Below, piece by piece: positions 1-10,299 of a DNA stretch of 64,000 nucleotides. How positions within the stretch are numbered: the first letter of the stretch is position 1; every line of letters starts with the position of its first letter. This DNA is from Lepidodermella squamata. Taxonomy: Eukaryota > Gastrotricha. The stretch is from the NCBI GenBank assembly GCA_047495785.1, contig JBLDXI010000013.1, positions 1,054,001 to 1,118,000 on the forward strand. Direction: 5' to 3'. Position numbers and translations under genes: made by a program. The notes under the pieces were generated by a model. The model did no database searches and was not told the DNA's origin. It worked only from the letters and a program-made list of their open reading frames with translations.

Positions 1-146
1 TCTGTGGCTGCTACATGCCAACCGAAGTCGTCGTAGTCGGAGACCGCAACTCGATACTTAAGCAGAATTCTAACGTATTTGGTGATGGCTTCTTCTCGAG
101 CAGCGAGCAGCCATGCCACGATCATGATAATCCCCGCCCCATGCAT
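1..146 (-). CDS. Possible exon of a cytochrome b561/DOMON-type membrane protein (partial)
   Basis: A minus-strand frame is open from a Met at 146 to the window edge and continues outside. It opens with an HGAGIIMIVAW stretch, which resembles the first helix of cytochrome b561 domains in ferric-chelate-reductase-like and DOMON proteins, where a haem-ligand His precedes a small hydrophobic helix. A basic segment rich in Lys and Arg follows. An in-frame stop lies just upstream of the Met and no acceptor AG separates them, so this is either a first exon or a degenerate copy. The call rests on one short motif; the rest of the gene is off the left edge. Confidence 0.28.
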   Translation of the reverse strand, partial: MHGAGIIMIVAWLLAAREEAITKYVRILLKYRVAVSDYDDFGWHVAAT

Positions 147-1515
147 TGAATATGGTTACATAGAGAAGGTTTGGCCGCTTTCTTTCGAAACTGAGTAACG
201 CAAAACAAGGGACGTAAAATGGTCGGTGGATGAATGGATTATTAAGCCCAATCGCCAGTCGCCCGACGATGGGCTTCATAGTTTGAGAGTTTAGTTTGCG
301 GTGTTTTACATGGGCCACGTGGCATACAAAGGAGTAGAAAAATATAACACGGATCTAATAAAATAATGTCTTCTTTAGTTCTTTAGCGAATTCGACGTCG
401 ATGGTAAATGTCGCCAAAAAAAGCAAAAACGATCGCGCACATCAGCGCGTTCGGCGTCAAAAGATTAATAAAATCGCCCGCCAAGACTTAGCAGAGCTAA
501 TTTTTTGACGTATAATAAAATCAAATTTTTTGCTTTCGGTTTATGTGCATAAAAGATAGCGCTAGTGATCCATAGGAATATGGAATAATTTTTCGTACAT
601 TTTGGCGCAGAGTTCGCGAAGGAGCGGTGCAAGTTTTAGTTCTCTGTTCTGGACTGTCGCCAGAGGAGGTTGACCTTGTTGTCCTGGAGATCGTGAATTC
701 GTTCAAATTTTGGCCTTTTAACCTTTTCATCTACCTGGCGTACCTGATTGCCAACCGTCCGAGGACAACATCCGCGATCTGCTACCTTTGCGCTTTTGTA
801 CCTGGCGCGAAAAGCTTGTCGAGACTCAATAGATGTATGTCATTGTCATCTAATTGGATAGGTTACCCATGGCTTGATACAACTGAGACTTCTTTTATAA
901 TAGTGCTTGGTGGCTAGGTACTTGACTTTTTGAAGCTGATTTTCTTATCAGATCTAACGGACTCTGCTCTTATCCCATATCGAAGCTTCATTGATCCTAT
1001 CTTACTATGAGATGAGAGATGCGCCTTTTAGGAACTCTCGTCGGTTTACCTTCATCATTCTGAAGGATTGAAAGCGTTGTCGGAGTTAACTGTCGTTACT
1101 GAGATGATGTGTGATAAGATATCGAGTTCCAAGCTAGTCTGAACAGTTGCTACCGCCTGTTGCGGACTTGACACACGTCTCCCTTCCCTTGGGGTTTGGG
1201 ATATCACATTTCTAATATGGTACGCATTCAATGCGGTTATTTTTTGGATGTGGCTGAGATGTGAACTCAGCAAAACAGCTTGTGGATATTCTTTGACAAT
1301 ATTCAATGGGCAGTTGAACGAGGATTGTAAATGAACCACTTGTTGTCAGTGAGTAAAGCTAATGCTTGATGTTTAATCCCTGATCTCTCATGGTGATAGC
1401 TTGATTGTGCTGAGAGTACCGGTCAAACTTGACTCGTACGTCCAACGTTCAAATTACTGAAGTATTTAAGTTGAGAGTTGATGTCTATTAATATATAATT
1501 ATTTTTATTGTTTAG
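147..1515. other. No confident gene
   Basis: About 1.4 kb without a supportable gene. A 96-codon plus frame (627-917) and a 94-codon minus frame (1055-1339) are open, but neither has recognisable motifs or matching splice signals. The last bases before 1516 are T-rich and end in a splice acceptor (tttag) that touches the ATG of the next gene. Confidence 0.5.
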
Positions 1516-2628
1516 ATGAGTTCATTTAGCCGTGAAAGCTTTTTATCCCGTTTGCGAGGACTAACAGCCACTCAGCAAGCTATACAAACGTTATCTCTCT
1601 GGTGCTTACATCATCGAAAACATTCGAACGTTATTGTTTCCATTTGGCGCGAGGAAGTCAATCAATGCCAGCCGTCTCGTCGTATTGTATTGTTGTACTT
1701 GGCGAACGATATTATTCAAAATAGTCGGAAGAAAGGTCCCGAATTCCGTCTTTCGTTTCAAACGGTTTTAAAGGATGCGATCCGCCTAGCTTCTCAAACC
1801 GACTCCAAGACCTACACAGCCACACAGCGATTGTTAGAAGTATGGGAAGAACGTGGGGTGTTTGATGAAGATTACTTGCGTATGCTGAAGTCAGTTCACG
1901 TTGAACCAAGGAGCTACAACAATGAGCCTGTTGACCAGCTGCTGGTCGGGGCTGATGATAATTCTGATGGCAACGAAAAGCGGAAACATGAAACTAAGAA
2001 CTCATCTGCCAATCAATCGAAAACTCCGCCGATTTCACGCACCGCTTCTCTTTCAAATGCTCATCAGAGTCGTGAAACTTTCGCGCCGACAGCATTGCGG
2101 GATTTAGAGAGTGACCACGACGGCAGCGCTGAAGGAATTTCACTGGCCCAGGCCTTGGAGTCTCCTCCCGCTCCCGACGAACTGATAGAAACTCTTCAAC
2201 TAGTGTCGGATAACACGGCATCCACCGACAAGGAGATGCGTGAGAGAATCGCGAGCATTCCACCTGAAGTGAGCGACTATAAGGATACTTCCTTAGATCA
2301 AAGGTTGCGCACTAAAAAAGATGCTGCAATTTTAGTCGAAAGCGCAACATCCGCCGCAGAAACTGTTGTGCAATATACGAAAAGATTAAGCGCTGAGCAA
2401 ACTGAACGTCGCAAACTGGCTGTTCGTTTGCGTGCTTGTCTTGTGAATCAAAGAAATTTGCTGCTACGCGACGCACAATTGTTGGAGGAAAGCAAAGCTC
2501 GCCTTGCAAAGGTTACTACAGTGCGATCCGAACTGCTCAAACATTTGAGCAATCTCCCTGATCTAAGTCAGTTACCAGACTTGGCTCGTCTGGCGCCATT
2601 GCCTGCTCCAAGGGATCTTTTCAGATAG
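1516..2628 (+). CDS. RPRD1: RPRD1-type RNA polymerase II CTD-interacting protein
   Basis: Single-exon gene of 370 residues, orthologous by eye to RPRD1A/RPRD1B. Residues 1-135 form the CID, the domain that binds the phosphorylated RNA polymerase II C-terminal tail; the TLSLWCLHHRKHSNVIVS block and LYLANDIIQNSRKKGPEF are diagnostic. A Ser/acidic linker follows, then a coiled-coil region (about 240-350) and the family's C-terminal signature LPDLSQLPDL...LAPLPAPRDLF. In known relatives it dimerises, recruits RPAP2-type phosphatases and affects transcription termination in the nucleus. The ATG directly follows a T-rich stretch ending in TTTAG, so the mRNA probably has a spliced or trans-spliced 5' end. 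The ZNRF gene starts 137 bp downstream on the same strand. Confidence 0.93.
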   Translation: MSSFSRESFLSRLRGLTATQQAIQTLSLWCLHHRKHSNVIVSIWREEVNQCQPSRRIVLLYLANDIIQNSRKKGPEFRLSFQTVLKDAIRLASQTDSKTYTATQRLLEVWEERGVFDEDYLRMLKSVHVEPRSYNNEPVDQLLVGADDNSDGNEKRKHETKNSSANQSKTPPISRTASLSNAHQSRETFAPTALRDLESDHDGSAEGISLAQALESPPAPDELIETLQLVSDNTASTDKEMRERIASIPPEVSDYKDTSLDQRLRTKKDAAILVESATSAAETVVQYTKRLSAEQTERRKLAVRLRACLVNQRNLLLRDAQLLEESKARLAKVTTVRSELLKHLSNLPDLSQLPDLARLAPLPAPRDLFR

Positions 2629-2671
2629 CTTCCGTGAAGTGACCTCATTTGTATATTGCTAAAATTAATTC

Positions 2672-2714
2672 ATTAAATTTGACATTTTAAATCAATATGT
2701 TCTTCATATTTTAG
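2672..2714 (+). promoter_or_regulatory. Operon-like intercistronic signal: ATTAAA then 3' splice acceptor
   Basis: Between RPRD1 and ZNRF an ATTAAA hexamer (2672-2677) is followed by T-rich sequence ending in cttcatattttAG at 2713-2714, 51 nt before the ZNRF ATG. The order poly(A) signal, polypyrimidine, acceptor is that of spliced-leader operons. An ordinary 5'UTR intron acceptor is the alternative. Confidence 0.45.
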
Positions 2715-2765
2715 ATATTTTTTTTATTCAAATGGGGCCTTTGAAACTGTTCACTGGTTGAAATA

Positions 2766-3810
2766 ATGGGATCGAAGCTTGGAACTCTCAACGATCAAGG
2801 TCCGCATTCTCGCTCGGCTGTGCCAGCGGGAGATAGTGGCGGCATTTTCTTGGAAGGACCATCGAGTAGGCGGCGTCATTCTCAAACTCGCCGTTCGGTA
2901 TCAAACGCCCAATCTGATTCATTGAATGTGCTGGGAAATTCCCAGCGCCAAAGGGCAGCGAGCACCTCTGATGCGTTAAACCAACCTGCTAATGGCTCGA
3001 GTGTGAACGGTGGATCTTCTGCTGAAGGTCGCGAGATGAATGGTAGGCATCGCAGAGCTGCAGGCTCGCAACAACAGCAGTACTCGCTATTCGGGCATTA
3101 CTGGGACGCTTTCCTCAATTCAGACTCGTCATCTGAAGACGACGATGGCGCAGAATCCGAAAACGATTCCAGCGACAGTGAGCGTCACCCGCAACGGGGC
3201 GGAGGTCATCGAAGGCAACGCCATTCTCAAAATAATAGTTCTTCGTTTGTAACTTCAGCATCGCCAACTTCCGCAGCATCGGCCTCGAACCCTGGTGCTC
3301 TGCCCTTTCGAATTCCTGCTTCATCCGTGTCAAGTTCGATGGCTCTTTCTCGCGCTTCTAACCGCCGACGGTTACGTGCGCTCATTGCTGCTCATTCTCT
3401 ACCTTTCCCGCTATTCTCAGTCTCAGATTTCAAATGCCCAGTTTGCCACAAAGCGGTTCCTTCCGAAGACGTTGAGTTGCATATTGTTGTTTGCCTAACA
3501 AAGCCCAGAATCGATTACAACGGTAGGCGATGCAAATATTCTTTTACGATATCGATTTTTATATACAAAATATTTACTTCAGTTGACGTGTTGGCCGAAG
3601 ACAAAGACGAGTGTATAATTTGCTTTGAAGAAATGCACGGTGGTGACACGATTGCCCGGCTTCCATGTCTATGCATCTATCACAAGCGGTGAGTCATTGC
3701 TTCATTCTTCTTCAGGAAAAAATATCTGAACAATTTATATCCTCAGATGCATCGACCAATGGTTTAGCGTTAGGCGAGCTTGTCCAGCTCACCCTCCCGA
3801 TGAAGATTGA
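2766..3810 (+). CDS. ZNRF: ZNRF1/2-type E3 ubiquitin ligase, N-myristoylated
   Basis: Three exons (2766-3522, 3583-3688, 3747-3810) give 308 residues. It starts MGSK, an N-myristoylation context as in ZNRF1/2, which sit on endosome/lysosome and plasma membranes. A long Ser/Gln/Arg-rich region follows, then the ZNRF zinc finger (FKCPVCHKAV...HIVVCL) and a C-terminal RING-H2 of ZNRF spacing (CIICFEE, RLPCLCIYHK, CIDQWF, CPAHPPDED). The last two introns are 60 and 58 bp and interrupt the RING. Known relatives are E3 ligases acting on membrane proteins. The disordered N-terminus is longer than in vertebrate proteins (about 230 residues). The TGA stop overlaps an ATG that may begin the next gene (TGATG). 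Confidence 0.92.
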
Positions 3811-5156
3811 TGGCTGATAAGCACCGAATCCTGCTGCAGAAACGCGAAACCCCTTTCTTCTACCTTTGCGTTAAGTCTCATGCCTAATGCTTGATAAAAA
3901 TAACATTCAAAGATTCTGACTGCAGTCGAGTCTGTGCGTTTCCTCAGTTGCATGTGACAATTTTGAGGAATTTCGCCCATATAAGCTTATTTTGATTGCC
4001 GAGTGAAAAAAATGAATTATAAATAGACATTAATTAGTCAAAACCAGATTTTACGAGTGAATCGTCTAATATTTTGTTGTTAAACTGTTTTTTACGTTGC
4101 ATTTTTAGTAACACAATGCCTCTAACATTCTTGTTCATGTATAAGAATATGAAACATTAGTAAAGACGGCGATTGAGATGACGGTGCTCTAAAAGTGATG
4201 TTTCCTCACCCATATTTATAAAGAAAGTAAAATAAGCATCAACAAAACGATTTTTATACCGCTTGTGACCAATTTTTCGTTCATGATAATAAGGCGAGTA
4301 TCATCGCTTGCGTGTGACTGTGATTAAAAAACGATTTCGTTTTACGCGCACCCGTGCTCGTGTCATTAACTTGAGTTTTTAATCTTGACCCATTTCTTAA
4401 TCGCCAACCGGACATACGTAATGCTATCGTAACGTCGAGTCTCGATGAATTCGATAATCTGATTTGAAAATGTATAAATGCCTCTCTCTGCTGATTCTTC
4501 AATATTTGTTGTAGTATACAAGTTGATATAAAAATCTTTTCTGAATGCCTTGACAGGGTTCCTTTTAAAGGATATGTTTTATTTTGTAAAGAGATCCACT
4601 CGAAAATAAATGCGCCTCCTTTTGAGACAACACCAGCAGCAATGCACCGAGAGGTGATTGATGGATGTTTCACTCTTGAGTTGCTTAGCTTCATTCTCGA
4701 TTCAGAGTTTGCACTGGAATCTTCTCGTGAATAGTACGTTCTGATGGGAAAAATGTTGTCTTCATTTTATACATGTCTTCTGTAAATTCTTCATGGTAAT
4801 TTCCTTACTGGCTCGCATCGGAATACGGAAGGATGAATTTCTCATCTTTCCTTGCGCATACATCGTGCATAAATTGACAGTAAAATCGCGAATCGGCAGG
4901 TTTTTCCGTGTTTCTATCACAATCTTGTGGTTGTCTTTGGCTAACATCCGAAAATAAAGCGGTTCGATAAGTGATATTTTTATTCTATTTTTCTGCTCTC
5001 AAAGCCATCAATGCAACCATTGATGAATTGCCGTGGGTAGATCGTGCAGACTCTGCAGTATGCATGTCAGAAATAAACAAGCTAATCTGCGCTCCTAGTC
5101 ATCAGCTGCAATCGATTGCGGCGAGAAGTCGACAGCTTGGCTCGGTTTGCTCCTGA
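3810..5156 (+). CDS. Unidentified multi-exon gene (exon map provisional)
   Basis: I see coding-like plus exons but do not recognise the product. The ATG at 3810 overlaps the ZNRF stop. Exon 3810-3869 ends at a gttaag donor and joins 3926-4002 in phase. Later frames include one near 4370-4430 (VFNLDPFLNRQPDIRNAI) and a strong one at about 4507-4732. That exon reads DRVPFKGYVLFCKEIHSK and then REVIDGCFTLELLSFILDSEF, and ends at a consensus gtacgt donor. The last exon, after ctctcaaag near 5004, reads AINATIDELPWVDRADSA and stops at 5154-5156. The exon joins between 4003 and 4370 and between 4733 and 5004 are unresolved. The 3' end overlaps the ABCG gene antisense by 62 bp. A 137-codon minus frame over the same stretch is probably its shadow. 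Confidence 0.4.
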
Positions 5157-7523
5157 ATTTATTTTTAAGCGAAGCAATCCAAATGGCCCCGTAGGATCGA
5201 TAATACAACACGAAGAGCGCGATGCCGCGCATGAGCACAACCATGCCGGCTAAAACGAGAAAATCGACATTGAGCCTGCTGCTGTCACCATAACCGTAAA
5301 AATCCAGTAGATTCGAGCCATTTTCAAAACACCGGCTAGAGGGTTCGTAATCAGTCGCGTTTCGATCGGGGCACGCCAGTTCGACTCCGTCGAATTCTAC
5401 GACGAACATGGCTTCTGTTGACCAATAGAAGAACGAGAGGTAGACCAACCAGCTCAAGTACTTGGGCAGCGACGTGATATTCAAAACATAGCCTGCAATG
5501 AATGTAAAATAATAACAAGCCAGTCACGCTAAATACCCTGCATACCATTCAAGTTTATGAGCAAGATCAAAACGACTCTCCGCAAAGTTACTTGAACTGC
5601 ATAGCTGTCAGAGCTGAAAAAGAAACAAATTTAACGGCTTGGGTTGACGTATCAAAATTACCAGAAGCCAACTAAATATCCAAACGAAGCCGCGTTCAAC
5701 CCAGTTAGAAATGTAATCAATATCATTTTTATAGCTCCAACTACGTCGGTCAAACTCCAAAGATTCGAAATCGCACAAATGACCACTGTTTGAACTGTAG
5801 TCAATCCAAAAAGCATGGGCAGCTCAACGAACTGGCGGCCGAAAAAGTACGCTGACAGAGAGTATAAACCAGCGGAGCTGTCCCTTATCAGAAACGGGCG
5901 ATCGTAGGGCAGAGTCAGAGCATAAGCGTCTAAAAAAAGCTCATTTTTGATTTGCTACTATTGGAACAAATACCATACCAATGTTATCCCAAGTTGAGAT
6001 ACTTCGGAATACAGCAAAAACATGAAAATACAGTAAATAGGCGAATTGCTAATTTTTTATACCTAATTAATTGAGCCAAAAGTCCAGCTCTATTAGTAAC
6101 GCCGATAGGAGTCTCTGACAGTTGGAAAAATGTGAGTCCATAAAGTATCGCAAACAGAGCAACTTCGATAACGCGTACTCGAATCCACATTGGCGAGCGG
6201 TAGAAAGATTTAGCAGATCGCCATGTCGACCAAACAAATTGCGTCCACGGGGTTGGTAGCGGTTGAATAAGAGTGCTATAAGTGCTCTGATCCGTCAAAT
6301 CCTCAATACTTGCATTTTGACGTCTAGCTGTTTCTGATATTTTCAGCAACTCAGCATGTAAGGTTTTCGCAAAACGGCTCCCTTCGAACGCCGCATTTAT
6401 AAACTTGGCATGCAGCTCCATGTCTCGAACATCTTCGTCGATAGTGGCATCATTTTCATCTTTATTACTAAGAACATCGGCTTTGGCGAAAAGGTGAGGT
6501 CGAGATAAGATGTCGATGTAGTAATCCGCTGGGTTGTATGAAACCGGACACGGGCGTAGAAGGGGAGCTTCGGCAAAGAAGTTGTACGCATCTTTTGAGT
6601 CACCATGATAACATACTCGCCCATCAGACAGTAAAAACAGCCGATCGAAGTAACTTAATAACGGAAAAGCAGTTCATATCTAAATCTGGAATAAAACTTG
6701 GCTTCTCAAACCTGAAAAGCTCAGATGAAGGCTGATGAATCGTGAACGCAACAGTTTTACCAGCTTGGGCTAAATTTCTCAAAGCTAGAATTACAGATTC
6801 TGACGTAAACGCGTCCAAACCACTCGTTGGCTCGTCAAGGAGAAGCAATGGAGGATTTGCGATGAGTTCAGTCGCCACGGAAAGTCGCTTCCGTTCGCCA
6901 CCTGATAGCGTCTTCATCCCCATTTGGGGAATCCCAATGAGAGTATTAGCGCATTTCGCAAGATTCAGCTCAACCATAACAGCTTCAACTCGACGCTTAC
7001 GTTTCTCATCAGTTGTACCCAGTTGAGTCATTCGGAGCTTCGAATGAAACCACAGGTGCTCTTGGACGGTTAAAAATCCAGGGAAAACGTCGTCTTGCTC
7101 GACGAACGCTGCAAATCGGCGCAAAATATCGACACGGTGAGTGACATCCCGACCGTTGAGCTGTACGGCTCCATTTATAACAGGTTGGCCTTCAGTTGCA
7201 GCGGCTGGTCGCTGGTTTGTCAACCGACCACTAATTATGTTCAGTAGAGTTGTTTTACCAGCTCCCGAAGCTCCCATTATCGCCAACTATCATTATTTAG
7301 GGGTAACTTTTCCATTTTAGGATAATAAAGATTTTACCAATTGTCCAGGTTTGGCAACACCGGAAACGTCCTTAACCAACTGGCGATTTTTAACAGGGCC
7401 ATTCTTCGGGGTTTCGGTGATCCATGCATTAATGTTTCGCCATGAAAGAGATAGTTGCTGCCTTTCTGGCGTATGGCTGGATTCAGCCAAGTTTGCATGG
7501 ATGTTGCTCTCGTTGCTATCCAT
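5095..7523 (-). CDS. ABCG (white/scarlet-type) half-transporter, copy A
   Basis: Seven exons (7338-7523, 6712-7286, 6063-6653, 5979-6001, 5662-5929, 5546-5613, 5095-5492) close in phase to 702 residues. The N-terminal nucleotide-binding domain has Walker A (GASGAGKTT), signature LSGGERKRLS, Walker B (LLLLDEPTSGLD) and H-loop FTIHQPSSELF. Six membrane segments follow in reverse ABCG order, ending LFVLYYRSYGAIWI. Such half-transporters dimerise and export lipids, pigments or other small hydrophobic molecules at plasma or vesicle membranes; the substrate cannot be read here. One exon is only 23 nt. The ATG abuts an acceptor-like aaatag. It is a tandem duplicate of the next gene, and has two introns in the membrane domain that the copy lacks. 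Confidence 0.93.
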
Positions 7524-7722
7524 CTATTTTTGAAATGTGCAGCTTCTTAATTATGTGGCTTTGCGATGCGGTGTAATTTCTAGATGCTTGCACTTAGTGT
7601 TATCTGTCAATTGTTACGTTTTTAACGTCCGAGCTTGATAGTTGGTTCTGATAAGAATAGTGTAAAGACCAGGCGATATAATAGTTTTTTTTATTCATTA
7701 TCATTATTTTCATAATTCGTTT

Positions 7723-10048
7723 TCAGCTAGTGGTAAATTTCCTTTTAACCATGGATATCCAAATAGAGCTGTAAGACCGATAATAAAGCACGAAAAGCGC
7801 AAAAGACCGCCATATAACAACCATAGCGATCAAAATTCCGAAATTCATGCCGATTTTCGATCCATCACCGTAATTGTAGTATGCTAATAAAGTCGGTCCG
7901 TCGACAAAGCAAGTTGGCGTAGTCGCCGAGCTGTTGCTATTGGTGTCGCAGTCCAGCTTGTCCACATTGCTCCACTCCGCGATAAAAAGTACTTCCGTTG
8001 CCCAAAAGTAGAATGACGCATAAATGAGCCAAACGAAAACTTTGGGTACAGTTGAAATGTTGAGGAAAAAGCCGTTGAGAAGAGCCATGACATTCAGAAT
8101 AATACGTCGAATCGTGATTTGAACGCCTATGTTCTCTGACCAAAACCCTACCAAGTAACCAAAGGAGGAAGCGTTCAGCGCAACAAGGAACGTTGAAAAT
8201 AGCATTTGAAAGGCTCCTTCTACGGTGGTCGTGCTGAAAAGATTCGCCATTGCTGCGATTGCACTTGTTTGAACCACTGATAAAACGAATATTAGAGGCA
8301 GCTCAACAAACTGACGACCCAAGAAGTAGGCTCCCAAGGAATAAAGGCTTAAAAAAAATGGAAAGAACAAAGATACATTATTATCAGAAGTTTGTCCCAT
8401 TTAGTTGAAATTTACCCTGCCGCGTGCTCCCTGACAAGAAACGGTCGATCTTGTGGTATCGTTATTGCATAGGCGTCTGAAAAAGAGCTTTCAAGTTCCT
8501 GGCGACATTTTTTTGAAGGTGTTACCTAGATTATCCCATACACAAAGACTATAAAAAAATAGATGAAATAATGTCAGGGATCAGCTATTCGCCAATAATT
8601 TCAAATTCCAAACCTGACGAGCTGTGACAGCAGACCATTACGATTCATCACTCCCGTGGGTGTCTCATTTAGATTCAGAAAAACCAGACCAAACAAGAGG
8701 ATAAATTGCGCGACTTGAATCACTCGTACGCGCATCCAATGGGGTGAGCGATAAAATGATTTCGCTGCTCGCCAAGTGGTCCATTGCAGCTGAAGTATCC
8801 TTCCAGGCTTTGGTTGTAGAAGGTTACTCGCCCCGATTCTCTCAGCAAACTCCTCGATGGCTTCTTCCTGGCCAGAATCGGCGAGCCGTTGTAGTTCAAC
8901 TTCCAAAATAGTTCCGAAGCGGCTTTGTTCAAAAGTGGAATTAATAAATTTCGCATGCGCTTCCATCGCTTGAACATCATCCAACTTGGATAAATTTGCT
9001 ATATGGTCAGGATAGGCATACGGCCGCGACAAAACGTCGATGTAAAAATCTGCTGGGTTGTACGACGACGGAACAGTTTTGCTGATTGGAGAAGCCATGA
9101 AAAACTCAGCTGCATCGCGAGATGCGCCATGGAAGCAAACTCTACCCGAGCTCAGTAGCAATAATCGATCAAAGTACCTATGATTGAGCAGAAAATTTTA
9201 TTATATTACTTATGTGAGATGCCGGCTGCTTGTAAAATTTACCCGAAAAGTTCGGAACTTGGTTGATGAATTGTAAATGCCACCGTCTTCCCAGCCATCG
9301 CCAAGTTTCGCAACGCCGAAACTACTGATTCGCTCATGAAAGAGTCGAGGCCAGATGTCGGTTCATCCAGTAAAATTAACGGAGGGTTCGCGATGAGTTC
9401 AGTCGCCACGGAGAGTCGCTTTCGCTCCCCTCCAGACAGCGTTTTCATGCCGAATATTGGCAGCCCAATCAATGTAGCGGCGGCTTTTTTTAGATTTAGC
9501 TCAGACAGCAAGGCTTCAACTCGACGCCGTCGTTGCGCATCAGTGATTCCCGGCTTCGTCATGCGAAGCTTCGCATGAAACCACAGATGTTCTTCGACTG
9601 TCAGAAAGCCTGGAAAAACATCGTCCTGTTCTACGAAAGCGCAAAATCGCTTTAATATATCGATGCGATCGCTGATGTTTCGGCCATTGATTTGAACAGA
9701 ACCGTCTACCACTGGTGATCCTGGAGGCAGTGTTTTCGATCCTTTCCTATAATTTGCTAGACGACCGCTGATAACATTTAACAGCGTCGTTTTTCCTGCC
9801 CCGGATGCTCCCATAATTGCCAGCTGTTAGATGAAAAAATGCAGCTGTTAGATGACAATTCTATAGTTACAGTTCTGCCTTACAATTTCGCCCGGCTTCG
9901 CTAAACCTGATGCATTTTTCACGAGTTCTGTGGTCGTTCCCGAAAGAGTGACTTTGACATCGTTCCAAGAAAGAGACAGCTGATGATCCTGTGGTGTATG
10001 ACTTGATTCAGCAAATGCTCGATATTTTGGTTCAACGCTATCCCCCAT
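7723..10048 (-). CDS. ABCG (white/scarlet-type) half-transporter, copy B
   Basis: Six exons (9884-10048, 9243-9823, 8614-9177, 8526-8548, 8416-8476, 7723-8347) give 672 residues. Walker A, signature, Walker B and H-loop match copy A almost residue for residue, and the six-helix domain ends ALFVLYYRSYSSIWI. A large extracellular loop before the last helix carries two Cys (DCDTN and PTCF), as expected for ABCG proteins. The first four intron positions, including those flanking the 23-nt micro-exon, equal copy A. One intron (8348-8415) is private and the two late copy A introns are absent. Intron 1 has two copies of its 3' splice end. Copy B lies upstream of copy A on the same strand, 199 bp apart. 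Confidence 0.93.
9821..9855 (-). repeat. Duplicated 3' splice end in ABCG-B intron 1
   Basis: The 14-mer cagctgttagatga (plus strand) occurs at 9821-9834 and 9842-9855, a tandem duplication with period 21. Each copy carries the tcatctaacag acceptor. Using the distal copy would add an in-frame stop, so only the copy next to the exon gives an open frame. Confidence 0.8.
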
Positions 10049-10299
10049 GATGCAGCAGCTATACTTGAATGACCAACGTTTTCAGCTTCTCTACTTGCTT
10101 GCCTGGCAAGTTTTGTTTTATCTCTACTCATTGTGTCTGCATCCAATCGTGCTTATCTCTTATCTCATGAGAATTTCTTCAATGGATAGACAAAATCTGA
10201 TACCGGAAAGGATTAAAAATTATAGATAAGGCAGCGTAAAACTGGTATTTATTTCTTTTCAAAATCGACTTTGAAAACTGTTGAACCATTAAAATTCAT

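Noticed and set aside
627-917. 96-codon plus frame with hydrophobic stretches
   Set aside because: No motif, no partner exons, and two other frames are about as open; treated as chance.
1055-1339. 94-codon minus frame upstream of RPRD1
   Set aside because: No homology-like motifs or splice context; codon pattern not like neighbours.
4281-4694. 137-codon minus frame
   Set aside because: It mirrors the plus exon at about 4.51-4.73 kb, which has better codon usage and a consensus donor; judged a shadow.
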